Notes: generated by a model from the sequence alone, not told the origin. A stretch of 64,000 bases of DNA from Marinimicrobium alkaliphilum (GCF_003259155.1 NZ_QGMQ01000009.1:62001-126000); one strand, 5' to 3'. Positions 39,516-49,109 are shown, counted from the first letter of the stretch. Program-made: numbers and translations.

Positions 39516-40196
39516 TCAAAGATTGAGCTGGCGCAGCGCTTCGGCCGCCGCCTGCTTTTCCGCTTCGCGCCGGTTGCTGGCCTGGCCACGGGTCGGCGCA
39601 GACAGCAGGCTGATCCGGCACTCCACAGTGAACTCGAATGCGTGCGCTTCGCCCTGCGTCTCGACGACCCGGTACTCAGGCAGAGGCTCATGACGCGCCT
39701 GCAAGGTTTCCTGTAACCGGGTCTTCGCATCCTTGGCCGAGGTATTGAGTGAAAGCTGGGCAAGCCGTGCGGCGTACCAGTCCAGCACCCGTTCGCGACA
39801 ACGCTCCAGGCCGCTCTCCAGGTAAATAGCACCAATCAGGGCCTCAACCGTATCGGCCAGGATAGAGTCGCGGCGCTTACCACCACTTTTGAGTTCGCCC
39901 TCTCCCAAGCGGAGATGCTCACCCAACTCAAACTCGCGCGCCAACTCGGCCAGGGTATCCCCGCGCACAAGGTGTGAACGCAGGCGACTCAGCTGCCCCT
40001 CCCGCCCCTGCGGAAACTGCTGGTAAAGCGCCTCGCCGATAATGAAGTTGAGAATAGAGTCGCCCAGAAACTCGAGCCTCTCATTATTGTCCGCGCCATG
40101 GCTGCGGTGCGTCAATGCCAGGCTCAAAGCCGTGGTGTTACTAAACTGATAGCCCAATCGAGCTTGCAGTTGGTTCAGTGCGTCGGGGTTACTCAC
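39516..40196 (-). CDS. rnc: Ribonuclease III
   Basis: RNase III (226 residues) cuts double-stranded RNA, including rRNA precursors. The signature [16 protein letters not shown] holds catalytic acidic residues, and [15 protein letters not shown] holds the second acidic pair. A dsRNA-binding domain is at the C-terminus ([34 protein letters not shown]). It is 3 bases after the DUF4845 gene and 11 before era. Confidence 0.96.
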   Translation of the reverse strand: MSNPDALNQLQARLGYQFSNTTALSLALTHRSHGADNNERLEFLGDSILNFIIGEALYQQFPQGREGQLSRLRSHLVRGDTLAELAREFELGEHLRLGEGELKSGGKRRDSILADTVEALIGAIYLESGLERCRERVLDWYAARLAQLSLNTSAKDAKTRLQETLQARHEPLPEYRVVETQGEAHAFEFTVECRISLLSAPTRGQASNRREAEKQAAAEALRQLNL

Positions 40197-40199
40197 GTA

Positions 40200-40637
40200 T
40201 CAACGTTCCGGTTTGCAGCACTGATCAAAGCGCTGACTGTCGAGATGATTTTCAAATTCGAGGACGATATAGACCGTCCCAAGCAGCGGTGCATTTTCAA
40301 ACAGACGCACGCGCCGATCGTAGTCAATGCGCACCAGAATACCGTTCGCGCCACGCTCAATCACCACGCCCCGAGCCTCCTCAAAGCGCACACCATTAAC
40401 GGTATAAAAATTGCGCAACTTCTGCTGGATCTCGGCGTTGGTCATGGCCTCCAACTCCTGGGGGCTGTCGGCCACCGAACGCAGTGCGGAGCTGATCATT
40501 CGATCGTCCAGATACAGCGGCGTCAGGCGAATAATCAGTAGCAAGAAAAATCCGACCAGAGCAATCAGGCCAATCCAGGCGGGCAGTGCCAGCCCGCGCT
40601 GGCGTCGATACGTCAGGGTGTGTTTGGTGTTATTCAT
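40200..40637 (-). CDS. DUF4845 membrane-anchored protein
   Basis: A 145-residue protein with one N-terminal membrane helix (ALPAWIGLIALVGFFLLLIIRL, residues 17-38) after the basic RRQRG motif, resembling a type IV pilin-like anchor. The rest is a small soluble domain (YTVNGVRFEEARGVVIERGANGILVRIDYDRRV). DUF4845 proteins are regularly encoded between lepB and rnc in gammaproteobacteria, and their role is unknown. It lies 27 bases after lepB and 3 before rnc. Confidence 0.88.
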   Translation of the reverse strand: MNNTKHTLTYRRQRGLALPAWIGLIALVGFFLLLIIRLTPLYLDDRMISSALRSVADSPQELEAMTNAEIQQKLRNFYTVNGVRFEEARGVVIERGANGILVRIDYDRRVRLFENAPLLGTVYIVLEFENHLDSQRFDQCCKPER

Positions 40638-40664
40638 GGTCTACCCCTTTTTGGTACCACACGA

Positions 40665-41510
40665 TTAACGAATGCGCCCTACGCGCTCGAAGCTGGGCAA
40701 GCTGAACAGTGAATCCCAATGCATCCAGATGGCAAACGCTTTCCCCACAATGGCATCTTCCGACACCATGCCCCAGCCACGGCTGTCATGACTGCTATCG
40801 CGGTTGTCGCCCATCATAAAGTAGTAGCCCTCGGGCACAGTCCAGCGCCCCTCGCGACTGAACGATCCCGGCGTCAGGTTCTTATAAACGCTGAATTCAG
40901 TATCGCCCAGCTGTTCGGTCACCTGCCGGACCTGAGGGCCTGCACCGGGAAGCAGTTCTTCGGAGCTCTCTACTACCGGCTCCCCGTTAATGGTGAGCTG
41001 GTGATTGTTATATTCCACCACATCACCGGGAATACCGATGACGCGCTTGATGAAATAAATATCCGGTTGGTGCGGTGGAAAAAACACCATCACATCACCG
41101 CGCTCAGGATCGTTAACCGGAATGACTTTGCGATTGATCACAGGCAGGCGCAGGCCATAGGTAAACTTGTTGACGAGAATGAAGTCACCGATTTCCAGCG
41201 TCGGCTCCATTGACCCGGAAGGAATCTGAAACGGTTCGGCAATAAACGATCGCAGCACGAACACCAGCAAGAGCACCGGAAAGAACGACTTGGAATACTC
41301 GATCAGCGTCGGTTCCTGCTCGACCTGATCCCGCGCCAGCCGGTAGCGTTCACGCTCTTTGGGTTCCTGGAGCCGGGCATCGGAGTACTCCGCATCGAGC
41401 GCCGCCAGCGCACGCTTGCGCGGCTTGGATAACACCAACCAGTCAAACAGCCAAATGCCGCCAGTAATCAACACTGCCAGTGTCAATATCAGGGGGAGAT
41501 CAATATTCAT
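40665..41510 (-). CDS. lepB: Signal peptidase I
   Basis: LepB (281 residues) removes signal peptides at the outer face of the inner membrane. Two membrane segments are seen (LPLILTLAVLITGGIWLFDWLVL and FFPVLLLVFVLRSFI). The catalytic Ser is in QIPSGSMEPTLEIGD (box B) and the Lys in YFIKRVIGIPGD (box D). Box E reads MMGDNRDSSHDSRGWG. It is the second gene of the lepA-lepB-rnc-era-recO operon, and would process the many exported proteins here except lipoproteins. Confidence 0.96.
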   Translation of the reverse strand: MNIDLPLILTLAVLITGGIWLFDWLVLSKPRKRALAALDAEYSDARLQEPKERERYRLARDQVEQEPTLIEYSKSFFPVLLLVFVLRSFIAEPFQIPSGSMEPTLEIGDFILVNKFTYGLRLPVINRKVIPVNDPERGDVMVFFPPHQPDIYFIKRVIGIPGDVVEYNNHQLTINGEPVVESSEELLPGAGPQVRQVTEQLGDTEFSVYKNLTPGSFSREGRWTVPEGYYFMMGDNRDSSHDSRGWGMVSEDAIVGKAFAIWMHWDSLFSLPSFERVGRIR

Positions 41511-41552
41511 TACCAGAGTCCTGTTCCTTTATCGGTCACGCCCGAGGCGCCC

Positions 41553-43352
41553 TTAGCTATCAACCTTGAGTACGGCAAAGAAGGCTTCCTGGGGAATCTC
41601 TACTCGCCCGACCTGCTTCATACGCTTTTTACCGGCCTTTTGCTTCTCCAACAGTTTTTTCTTGCGTGAAGCATCACCACCATAACACTTGGCGGTAACG
41701 TTTTTGCGCAGGGCTTTAACCGTGGTACGAGCAATCACCTGACCACCGATAGCGGCCTGAATCGCCACATCGAACATCTGCCGGGGAATCAGCTCTTTCA
41801 TCTTTTCGGTCAGAGAGCGGCCAATGTTGTGGGATTTTTCCCTGTGTACAATCAGCGCCAAGGCATCCACTTTTTCACCATTAATCAGCACGTCCAGACG
41901 TACCAGCTTAGCCGGCTCAAAACGATCAAAACTGTAGTCAAGCGACGCAAACCCGCGGCTGGCGGATTTCAGACGGTCGAAAAAGTCCAGTACCACTTCA
42001 CTCATGGGCAGATCATAACGCAGTGACACCTGCGAGCCTGTGAACTGCATATCCTTTTGAATACCGCGCTTTTCCGCGCACAGGGTGATGACATTACCCA
42101 CGTGCTCCTTGGGCACCAAAATATTGGCCTCCACAATGGGTTCACGCATCTCCTCGATCAACCCCGGCTCAGGCAGCTTGGAGGGGTTGTCCACATAGAG
42201 GGTTTCACCACTGGTGGCGATAATTTCGTACACCACCGTGGGCGCTGTGGTGATCAGGTCCAAATCGTACTCGCGCTCCAGGCGCTCCTGGATAATCTCC
42301 ATGTGGAGCATGCCCAGGAAGCCACAGCGAAAACCGAATCCGAGGGCATCGGAGCTTTCCGGCTCATAGAACAGCGAGGCATCGTTGAGGGTCAGCTTGG
42401 ACAGCGCCTCACGGAAGTTTTCGAAGTCATCCGCGTTGACAGGAAACATCCCCGCGTAGACCTGCGGCTTGACCTTCTTGAACCCGGGCAGCGCCGGGGT
42501 ATCGGCGCTGTTGGCATGAACAATGGTATCCCCCACCGGGGCGCCCTGGATCTCCTTGATGCCGGCAATCACAAAGCCCACTTCACCAGCTTTCAGTTCT
42601 TTCTGTTTGGTCAGCTTGGGGTTGAATACCCCCACGCTGTCGACCACATGGGCCTTGGCGGTCGACTTGGAAATGATCTTGTCTTTGACTTTGAGGCTAC
42701 CCTGAGTGACGCGCACCAGCGACACCACACCCATGTAGTTGTCAAACCAGGAATCGATAATCAGGGCCTGCAAAGGCGCGTCGATATCGCCCACGGGGGG
42801 TGGCACGCGGCGCACCAGCTCTTCCAGCACGTCCTCAATGCCGAGCCCGGACTTGGCACTACAGCGCACGGCGTCAGTGGCCTCAATACCGATAATGTCT
42901 TCAATCTCCTGGGCCACCCGCTCCGGTTCGGCTTGGGGCAAGTCCATTTTATTGAGTACCGGTATCACCTCCAGGCCCTGCTCGATCGCCGTGTAGCAGT
43001 TGGCTACGGACTGAGCCTCGACGCCCTGGGCGGCGTCGACCACCAGCAGCGCTCCTTCACAGGCCGAGAGCGAGCGCGACACCTCGTAGGAGAAGTCCAC
43101 GTGTCCCGGGGTATCAATGAAGTTGAGCTGGTAGGTCTTACCGTCACGGGCGGTGTAGTTGAGTGTGACACTCTGGGCTTTGATGGTAATGCCCCGCTCC
43201 CGTTCAAGATCCATGGAGTCGAGCACCTGCTCGGCCATTTCCCGATCGGTAAGCCCCCCACACACCTGAATAAAGCGGTCTGCGATGGTGGATTTGCCGT
43301 GGTCGATATGGGCGATGATGGAGAAATTGCGGATATGGCTTAAATCGGTCAC
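41553..43352 (-). CDS. lepA: Elongation factor 4 (LepA)
   Basis: LepA (599 residues) is a ribosome-bound GTPase of the EF-G family. G1 is [11 protein letters not shown]2 is [10 protein letters not shown]3 is [12 protein letters not shown] and G4 is NKMDLP. The LepA-specific C-terminal domain has [23 protein letters not shown]. It heads the lepA-lepB-rnc-era-recO operon, and two terminator-like hairpins separate it from the upstream protease gene. Confidence 0.97.
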   Translation of the reverse strand: MTDLSHIRNFSIIAHIDHGKSTIADRFIQVCGGLTDREMAEQVLDSMDLERERGITIKAQSVTLNYTARDGKTYQLNFIDTPGHVDFSYEVSRSLSACEGALLVVDAAQGVEAQSVANCYTAIEQGLEVIPVLNKMDLPQAEPERVAQEIEDIIGIEATDAVRCSAKSGLGIEDVLEELVRRVPPPVGDIDAPLQALIIDSWFDNYMGVVSLVRVTQGSLKVKDKIISKSTAKAHVVDSVGVFNPKLTKQKELKAGEVGFVIAGIKEIQGAPVGDTIVHANSADTPALPGFKKVKPQVYAGMFPVNADDFENFREALSKLTLNDASLFYEPESSDALGFGFRCGFLGMLHMEIIQERLEREYDLDLITTAPTVVYEIIATSGETLYVDNPSKLPEPGLIEEMREPIVEANILVPKEHVGNVITLCAEKRGIQKDMQFTGSQVSLRYDLPMSEVVLDFFDRLKSASRGFASLDYSFDRFEPAKLVRLDVLINGEKVDALALIVHREKSHNIGRSLTEKMKELIPRQMFDVAIQAAIGGQVIARTTVKALRKNVTAKCYGGDASRKKKLLEKQKAGKKRMKQVGRVEIPQEAFFAVLKVDS

Positions 43353-43390
43353 CGGATGTCAGCTACCTTGTCGTCTTGAGCGATGGATGG

Positions 43391-43423
43391 AAAAGGCCGC
43401 CAGTTTAGCCTATTTGGCGGCCT
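43391..43423 (-). terminator. Rho-independent terminator of the DegQ/MucD-like gene
   Basis: On the minus strand AGGCCGCCA (plus 43415-43423 complement) pairs with TGGCGGCCT and is followed by TTTTCC. It lies between the protease gene and lepA. Confidence 0.65.
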
Positions 43424-43448
43424 ATCGCTATGAAATCACGGTGAAAAT

Positions 43449-43473
43449 GGTCCGCCGCAGGGCGCGACGGACC
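43449..43473 (-). terminator. Second terminator-like hairpin downstream of the protease gene
   Basis: GGTCCG (43449-43454) pairs with CGGACC (43468-43473) around a GC-rich loop; on the minus strand ATTTTC follows. It sits 6 bases after the stop, in tandem with the hairpin at 43391-43423. Confidence 0.45.
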
Positions 43474-43479
43474 AAGCAT

Positions 43480-44886
43480 TCAATCCTCGGCAGGGATGGT
43501 GATGGTGCGGAATGCGGGGCGCCCATTGCGGAAGAAGCGAATCGGCAACAAAGTGTCCTCCGGCAGCTCGGCAAGCAGCATCTCGTAGGCCTCCACCGAG
43601 TCGATCTCGTTGTAACCGATTTGGACGATGACATCACCCGGCATCAGGCTCGCCTGCGCGGCGGGGCTTGCCGGCCGAACCTGGCGAATAAGGACACCGC
43701 CCTCAAGCTGCCAACGACGCAAATTGCGCTCATCGACGGGCTCTACCACAAGGCCGAGACGATCAGTGCCATCGGGGCGCTGACCAGGCTCGCGGGTACT
43801 GGCCGTTTCATCCACGGCAAGTGTCCCCACAGTGACGGTAAGCTCGCGCTCGCTGCCCTCGCGCACCACCCGCAACGTCACGTCAGTACCCGGTGGTGTG
43901 CGCCCGACCAGGTGCGGCAAATCCGACGAGGTCAATACATCGGCGTCGCCAAACCCGAGAATCACATCACCAACACGCACACCGGCCTCGTCTGCCGGGC
44001 CGCCGCTCTCCACCTGGTTGATCAGGGCGCCCGTGGGGCGATCCAGGCCAAAGGAGCTGGCCAGGTCCTTATCGACCGGCTGAATCACCACCCCAAGCCA
44101 GCCGCGATCGACCCGGCCCTTTTCCTTGAGCTGGGCAATCACATCCTGAGCCACGCCCGAAGGGATCGCAAAAGACAGTCCGATAGAGCCACCGCCGCGG
44201 GTATAGATTTGCGAATTGATACCCACCACCTGGCCGTCGAGGTCGAACAGCGGGCCTCCGGAATTACCCGGGTTGATGGCGACGTCGGTCTGAATGAAGG
44301 GGACGTAGGTTTCGCTCCGGGCCGAGGGGATACTGCGCCCGAGGGCGCTGACGATACCGGCACTGGCCGAGTAATCCAGGCCGAAAGGCGAACCAATGGC
44401 CACAACCCACTGCCCCACCCGCAAGCTGTCAGGCTCAGCAAAACCCAGCGTCGGTAAGTCGGTGGCATCAATCTTGAGCAGCGCCAGATCCGAGCGCGGA
44501 TCGGTACCGATCACCTCAGCGATATATTCACGTCGATCAATAAGACGCACAACCACTTCGTCGGCATTGTCAATCACGTGGTTGTTGGTGACCACGTAGC
44601 CATCGCCGGAGAGAATAAAGCCCGAACCCATGGAACGCACATCCCGCTCGGGGCGGCGACGCGGTTCAAACAGCTCGCGGAAAATGTCCGGCATTTGTTG
44701 CGGCATCTGTTGTTGCTGTTGTGATCGGCCACGCACGCGCTCAACGGTGCTGATCTTGACCACCGCTGGCGAGCTCTTCTCGATCAGCCCAGTGAACTCC
44801 GGCAGCCCCTGAGCACTGACCTGGGCCGCCGCAAGCAGCCACACCACAAAAAACCCTACAGCGCTTTTTAAAAAGGCGTCTTGCAT
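43480..44886 (-). CDS. Periplasmic serine endoprotease, DegQ/MucD type
   Basis: A 468-residue HtrA-family protease. A signal peptide (SAVGFFVVWLLAAAQVSAQ) is followed by the catalytic triad: His in VVTNNHVIDNAD, Asp in RSDLALLKID, Ser in GNSGGPLF. Two PDZ domains (about 265-355 and 380-460) follow. It degrades misfolded envelope proteins. Upstream of lepA it occupies the place of mucD in pseudomonads, but the algU-mucA-mucB genes that normally precede it are absent; a MotY-like gene is there instead. The Q-loop has a polyglutamine stretch (RSQQQQQMPQQMP). Confidence 0.93.
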   Translation of the reverse strand: MQDAFLKSAVGFFVVWLLAAAQVSAQGLPEFTGLIEKSSPAVVKISTVERVRGRSQQQQQMPQQMPDIFRELFEPRRRPERDVRSMGSGFILSGDGYVVTNNHVIDNADEVVVRLIDRREYIAEVIGTDPRSDLALLKIDATDLPTLGFAEPDSLRVGQWVVAIGSPFGLDYSASAGIVSALGRSIPSARSETYVPFIQTDVAINPGNSGGPLFDLDGQVVGINSQIYTRGGGSIGLSFAIPSGVAQDVIAQLKEKGRVDRGWLGVVIQPVDKDLASSFGLDRPTGALINQVESGGPADEAGVRVGDVILGFGDADVLTSSDLPHLVGRTPPGTDVTLRVVREGSERELTVTVGTLAVDETASTREPGQRPDGTDRLGLVVEPVDERNLRRWQLEGGVLIRQVRPASPAAQASLMPGDVIVQIGYNEIDSVEAYEMLLAELPEDTLLPIRFFRNGRPAFRTITIPAED

Positions 44887-44976
44887 GTATCACTCCTCAC
44901 TATCATTACCCACTAACAGCGGTTCGACCCACCGCTGAGCAATAAATTCCGCGCCGAGGCGCTGGGGTAATGTTAA

Positions 44977-45915
44977 CTAGGGAGCGGTGTTTGAGGCCAG
45001 AGGAGCGTCGTTCTCATCCAGGCGATCGACCCGAAGGGTTACCCGGCGATTCTGAGCCCGGCCACTGGCTTCGCGGTTGGAGGCGACCGGGTAGCGCTCA
45101 CCGTGCCAGCGTGTGGTAATCAAATGCGACGGCACCCCTCGCTCGACCAGATACTGCGCTACCGCCTCGGCCCGCTCGCGTGACAATTCCAGGTTGTCGG
45201 CGCGCAAGCCCACGCCATCGGTATGGCCGTCGACGTAAATACCCGTCACCCCGTCATCGGCGAGGACGTAGCGGGCGAGGCTATCGAGCTTCCGCAGCTC
45301 AGCTTCAGCCATATCTTCATGGGCACTGCCAAAGTAAAGCACCGTTCGGGCGACCTGATCATAGTTTGCGGGTAGCAACCCCGCCAGACACCCTTGATAC
45401 TCCCGGTAGGCCACACGAAACCCGACCGGCTCCACCAGCACTTGCACCGGTTGCTCGCGGTCATACCAGGCCACACGCTCAAACAATAGTCGTTGACCTT
45501 CCTGCAACTCGGTCACCAGGGCTTGAGAGCGCTGCCAATCAAGCTGCAGAGCGCGATCCCGACGCTGTACCTCTACAGCGCCCAACGGTTGTTGCCCCGT
45601 AAAAGGACGCCACGCCGGACTGAGGGACACCACCTGCGCCTCACCCGGGGCAAACTGGTGGTTACTCTGGTAGAGGTAGAAAATCTGACCTTCACCCGCG
45701 CGCCGCTCAAACACGGCGCTGCCGTACTGATCAATGGGGTGCACCAGCCGGCACTGGAAGACCGAGCTGTCGGCACGCCAGTGGGCATCGCTCAGCGTGG
45801 TACCGAATTGCACCGCCGACGCCGCCACCCCGGCGGGCAGCAACACACACGCGCACACCACCCATAGGCGCACACGGCTGATCCGGTTCCAGAAAGTTTG
45901 CGACACAGGCCCCAC
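44977..45915 (-). CDS. MotY-like sodium-type flagellar protein (OmpA-like C-terminal domain)
   Basis: A 312-residue exported protein. A signal peptide (LWVVCACVLLPAGVAASA) precedes a MotY-type N-terminal domain (VQFGTTLSDAHWRADSSVFQCRLVHPIDQYGSAVFERRAGEG) and a C-terminal OmpA/peptidoglycan-binding domain (LDSLARYVLADDGVTGIYVDGHTDGVGLRADNLELSRERAEAVAQYL). MotY forms the T-ring that anchors PomAB/MotAB stators to peptidoglycan. The motY-pyrC-rnt neighbourhood matches pseudomonads. No other flagellar gene lies in the window. Confidence 0.85.
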   Translation of the reverse strand: MGPVSQTFWNRISRVRLWVVCACVLLPAGVAASAVQFGTTLSDAHWRADSSVFQCRLVHPIDQYGSAVFERRAGEGQIFYLYQSNHQFAPGEAQVVSLSPAWRPFTGQQPLGAVEVQRRDRALQLDWQRSQALVTELQEGQRLLFERVAWYDREQPVQVLVEPVGFRVAYREYQGCLAGLLPANYDQVARTVLYFGSAHEDMAEAELRKLDSLARYVLADDGVTGIYVDGHTDGVGLRADNLELSRERAEAVAQYLVERGVPSHLITTRWHGERYPVASNREASGRAQNRRVTLRVDRLDENDAPLASNTAP

Positions 45916-45985
45916 CGGCGTTAATTAAGGGAAAATGGCTCTACAGTAGTCTATCGGCGCAAACGGCCGGGCCTTTAGCGGCAAT

Positions 45986-46016
45986 TTGTGCGCTCGCGTG
46001 GCAATTTTGGTAGGAT
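45986..46016 (+). promoter_or_regulatory. Candidate pyrC promoter
   Basis: TTGTGC (45986-45991) and TAGGAT (46011-46016) are 19 bases apart, with TGG immediately before the -10 (extended -10 type). It lies 41 bases before pyrC in the divergent gap to motY. Confidence 0.4.
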
Positions 46017-46057
46017 GCAAGCTCCTCAGAACCCGACCCTGGAGAGCTTTCGGCCCC

Positions 46058-47089
46058 ATGACCGAACAACTGACCCTGACCCGTCCGGACGACTGGCACA
46101 TCCATCTGCGTGATGACGACGCGCTGACACGCACGGTTCCCGACGTTGCACGAACCTTCGCCCGGGCTATTGTCATGCCCAACCTGGTGCCCCCGGTCAC
46201 CAGCGCCGCCCAGGCCGAAGCCTATCGCGAACGTATTTTGGCCCAGCGCCCCCCCGGCAGCCGCTTCGAACCGCTGATGGTGCTCTATCTGACCGACAAT
46301 ACCGACCCGGCCGAAATCGCCCGCGCCAAGGCAGCGGGCGTGGTCGCAGCCAAGCTCTACCCCGCGGGCGCCACCACCAACTCTGACTCTGGCGTGACCG
46401 ACCTGGCAAAAATCTACCCAGTGCTCGAGGCCATGCAAACCGCCGATATGCGGTTTCTGCTCCACGGTGAAGTGACAGACGCGAGCATCGATATCTTCGA
46501 CCGGGAAAAGACCTTTATCGAGCGCACCTTTAAACAGGTGGTAAGCGATTTTCCGGCACTGAAAATGGTGCTTGAGCACATCACGACCCGGGACGCCGCT
46601 GAATTCGTGGCACAGGCTCCCGCCAACGTCGCCGCCACCATCACCGCGCACCACCTGCTCTACAACCGTAACCACATGCTGGCCGGGGGGATTCGCCCGC
46701 ACTATTACTGCCTGCCGATCCTCAAACGCAACACTCACCAGGCCGCCCTGATCGACGCAGCCACCAGCGGCAGCCCCAAGTTTTTTCTGGGCACCGATTC
46801 GGCCCCCCACGCCAAGAACAAAAAAGAGGCCGCTTGCGGCTGTGCCGGCTGCTACACTGCCCATGCGGCCATTGAGCTGTATGCCGAGGCCTTTGAGGAG
46901 GCGGGCGCGCTAGACAAACTGGAGGGCTTTGCCAGCCACTTTGGAGCAGATTTCTACGGTCTGCCACGCAACACCGACACCATTACCCTGGTCAAACGCA
47001 AGTGGCAGGTACCTGAAACCCTGCCCATGGGCGACCAGCCTCTGGTGCCTTTGCGCGCCGGGGACACCCTGAGCTGGCAACTGACCTAA
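46058..47089 (+). CDS. pyrC: Dihydroorotase
   Basis: Class II dihydroorotase (343 residues from the ATG at 46058) cyclises carbamoyl-aspartate in pyrimidine synthesis. Zinc ligands appear in [10 protein letters not shown] (residues 11-20). The carboxylated Lys is in [13 protein letters not shown], His ligands are in LLHGEV and EHITTRD, and the catalytic Asp is in FLGTDSAPH. Upstream in-frame codons are not conserved, and CTGGAGAG sits before the chosen ATG. rnt follows 9 bases later. Confidence 0.96.
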   Translation: MTEQLTLTRPDDWHIHLRDDDALTRTVPDVARTFARAIVMPNLVPPVTSAAQAEAYRERILAQRPPGSRFEPLMVLYLTDNTDPAEIARAKAAGVVAAKLYPAGATTNSDSGVTDLAKIYPVLEAMQTADMRFLLHGEVTDASIDIFDREKTFIERTFKQVVSDFPALKMVLEHITTRDAAEFVAQAPANVAATITAHHLLYNRNHMLAGGIRPHYYCLPILKRNTHQAALIDAATSGSPKFFLGTDSAPHAKNKKEAACGCAGCYTAHAAIELYAEAFEEAGALDKLEGFASHFGADFYGLPRNTDTITLVKRKWQVPETLPMGDQPLVPLRAGDTLSWQLT

Positions 47090-47098
47090 GGACAGATT

Positions 47099-47773
47099 GT
47101 GAACGAACCGGTACAAGCAAAGGACGAAAAATCACCCATGGCACGCCGCTTTCGCGGCTACCTTCCGGTCATTGTGGACGTCGAAACCGGGGGCTTCAAC
47201 GCCCACACCGACGCCCTGCTCGAGATCGCCGCCGTGACTCTGTTCATGGATGATGAGGGCTACCTGCGCCGGGACCAGACGTTCGACTTTCACGTCGAAC
47301 CCTATGAAGGTGCCAATATCGAGCAAGCGGCACTGGACTTTACCGGCATCGACCCCGACAGCCCGGAGCGCCCGGCCGAACCCGAAGATATGGTCATGAA
47401 CGACCTGCTCAAGGCCGTGCGTCGGGCAGTGCGCGACAGCGGCTGCACACGGGCCGTCATGGTTGGTCACAATGCCCACTTTGACCTTGGGTTTGTCAAT
47501 GCGGCGGTCGCGCGCTGCGCGATCAAGCGCAATCCGTTTCACCCCTTTTCCTGCTTTGATACCGCGACGCTGGGCGGACTTGCCTGCGGCCAGACCGTGC
47601 TCGCCAAGGCCTGCCGTGCCGCCAATATCGAATTCAGCAACAGCGCAGCGCACTCGGCCGCTTACGACGCCGAAAAAACCGCAGACCTGTTCTGCTATAT
47701 CGTCAACCGCTGGAAAGAGCTGGGCGGCTGGCAACCTTTTGAGCAAGACCAGGACACGGAGACCGATTCATGA
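47099..47773 (+). CDS. rnt: Ribonuclease T
   Basis: RNase T (224 residues) trims tRNA and other small RNA 3' ends. The DEDD exonuclease motifs are seen: Exo[22 protein letters not shown], Exo[18 protein letters not shown], Exo[17 protein letters not shown]. It starts with GTG, and AAGGA overlaps the pyrC stop, so the two are probably cotranscribed. Its stop overlaps the next small ORF (ATGA). Confidence 0.95.
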   Translation: MNEPVQAKDEKSPMARRFRGYLPVIVDVETGGFNAHTDALLEIAAVTLFMDDEGYLRRDQTFDFHVEPYEGANIEQAALDFTGIDPDSPERPAEPEDMVMNDLLKAVRRAVRDSGCTRAVMVGHNAHFDLGFVNAAVARCAIKRNPFHPFSCFDTATLGGLACGQTVLAKACRAANIEFSNSAAHSAAYDAEKTADLFCYIVNRWKELGGWQPFEQDQDTETDS

Positions 47774-47922
47774 GCAACTCCCAGCAGTGGCAGCGCCGAT
47801 CCGACGACTGGGTCAAGCGTTCACATGCCTCGCGCCAGCGCAAGGAGGCTGAATTTGCCCAGCGTGAGGCCGAGCGCAAGGCCCGGGAGCAGCGGGAGAA
47901 GAACAGCCAAGGCGGCAACTAG
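47770..47922 (+). CDS. Small basic coiled-coil-like protein downstream of rnt
   Basis: A 50-codon ORF whose ATG overlaps the rnt stop in an ATGA junction. The product ([20 protein letters not shown]..., ending EKNSQGGN) is rich in Arg, Lys, Glu and Gln and looks like one charged helix. I do not recognise a family. The translational coupling with rnt and strong helix-like composition are the main support; it could bind RNA, but this is a guess. Confidence 0.5.
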   Translation: MSNSQQWQRRSDDWVKRSHASRQRKEAEFAQREAERKAREQREKNSQGGN

Positions 47923-47948
47923 CCAATCCCGCCCACGGCTGCCGTCAT

Positions 47949-47962
47949 TGGATCTGGATCAA
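47949..47962 (+). promoter_or_regulatory. Candidate Anr/FNR box upstream of the universal stress gene
   Basis: TGGATCTGGATCAA matches the consensus TTGAT-N4-ATCAA at 9 of 10 positions. Its centre is about 61.5 bases upstream of the start predicted from the -10 at 48005-48010, the spacing of a class I activator site. Confidence 0.45.
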
Positions 47963-47980
47963 AGCACCGCCATTGAAAGC

Positions 47981-48010
47981 TTGTAAGCGCGGGCATGCTT
48001 GGGGTATGTT
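47981..48010 (+). promoter_or_regulatory. Candidate promoter of the universal stress gene
   Basis: TTGTAA (47981-47986) and TATGTT (48005-48010) are 18 bases apart, giving a predicted start near 48017 and a 70-base leader. Confidence 0.4.
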
Positions 48011-48086
48011 TGCTGCCACAAGCGGTTCAACACGATAACAACGTATGTTGTCAGCGATTGACAGTTACCGACTAAGGAGCCCCCTA

Positions 48087-48905
48087 ATGTCAATACAGCA
48101 GAAAATTTTCGTGGTCGTTGACCCCAGCGCCAAAGAGCACGTTGCTCTTGAGCGCGCGGTCATCACCTCTGCCCTGCACGCCACCAAACCGTATATTTAT
48201 GTATTCGTGGCTGTGGATGGCGATGCCACCGATACCCGGGCCAGTAACGATAGCCTATTCCGTGATCAGCGCTGGTTTGACGAGCAAATCAAACAGCCCC
48301 TGGAATCTGCCGGACTTGACTACCTGATTGAGGTTTCCTGGTCCACCGAGTGGCAGAAGTCGATTCATCAGTCTGCCAAGCGCTTTGGTGCCGACCTGAT
48401 CTACCTGCCGGTACAGGCCAAGCACAACACCCGCCGATTTACCTTCAGCGAATCCAAGTGGGAGCTGCTCAAAGGCGCTGACTGCCCGGTCGTCCTGATC
48501 CGCCCGGGTGCCAAGCCCCAGCGCAAGGTGATCCTGGCGGCAGTAAACTTCCAGGCACGGCGCGACGTCCAGCGCGAGCTCAACACCATCATTATCGAGC
48601 AGGCTCGCCACTACGCCGAAGTGTACGGCGCTGAACTGCACGTGGTGAATGCCTATCTGGACTCCATGCTCTATCCGGACCGCGGCCGCCTGGCGAAAGA
48701 GACCCAGACACCGTCCGAGCGTATTCACGTGAAAAACGGCTACTCGTCCGACGTGATTGCGCAGGTAGCGGAAGAAATCAACGCCGATTTGGTGGTGATG
48801 GGGACTCTGGGTCAGACCGGCATGCTCAAGACCCGTCGCGGGAATACCGCCGAGCGGATCATCGCAGCATTGGATGATGATGTGATGGTGATCAACCACG
48901 AGTGA
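48087..48905 (+). CDS. Tandem universal stress protein (UspE-like)
   Basis: A 272-residue protein with two Usp domains (about 1-140 and 145-272), cytoplasmic. The second domain keeps the ATP-binding pattern VMGTLGQTGMLKTRRGNTAERI; the first is more divergent (IYLPVQAKHNTRRFTFSESKWELL). AAGGAG lies before the ATG at 48087, making it clearly the start. Usp genes of this kind are often induced by oxygen limitation through Anr/FNR, and a candidate site is present upstream. Three REP elements follow the gene. Confidence 0.9.
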   Translation: MSIQQKIFVVVDPSAKEHVALERAVITSALHATKPYIYVFVAVDGDATDTRASNDSLFRDQRWFDEQIKQPLESAGLDYLIEVSWSTEWQKSIHQSAKRFGADLIYLPVQAKHNTRRFTFSESKWELLKGADCPVVLIRPGAKPQRKVILAAVNFQARRDVQRELNTIIIEQARHYAEVYGAELHVVNAYLDSMLYPDRGRLAKETQTPSERIHVKNGYSSDVIAQVAEEINADLVVMGTLGQTGMLKTRRGNTAERIIAALDDDVMVINHE

Positions 48906-48917
48906 TGGTGCCACGGG

Positions 48918-48950
48918 TGTCGGATTACGGCTTCGCCTAATCCGACCTAC
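48918..48950. repeat. REP-type palindrome 1
   Basis: TGTCGGATTACGG...CCTAATCCGACCTA forms a hairpin around GCTTCGC. It belongs to the GTAGGTCGGATTAG family of repetitive extragenic palindromes. Confidence 0.8.
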
Positions 48951-48974
48951 TGGAAGCAGCGTGCCGTTGTTCAA

Positions 48975-49009
48975 GTAGGTCAGATTAGCCCGCAGGGCGT
49001 AATCCGACA
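48975..49009. repeat. REP-type palindrome 2
   Basis: GTAGGTCAGATTAG...CGTAATCCGACA forms a stem around CCCGCAGGG. It is inverted relative to element 1, with a diverged loop. Confidence 0.75.
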
Positions 49010-49046
49010 ATCACGCACCCGACCCAAACATCGCGCCATTGTTCAG

Positions 49047-49079
49047 GTAGGTCGGATTAGGCGAAGCCGTAATCCGACA
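49047..49079. repeat. REP-type palindrome 3
   Basis: GTAGGTCGGATTAGG...CCGTAATCCGACA is the reverse complement of element 1. The three elements form a cluster between convergent genes and may act as a terminator or mRNA stabiliser. Confidence 0.8.
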
Positions 49080-49109
49080 ATGAGGCACCCAGCCTCAACC
49101 AAACCCCTC

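Noticed and set aside
48901-49082. CRISPR array
   Set aside because: The three repeats are palindromic, in alternating orientation and with unequal spacing, which fits REP elements, not CRISPR.
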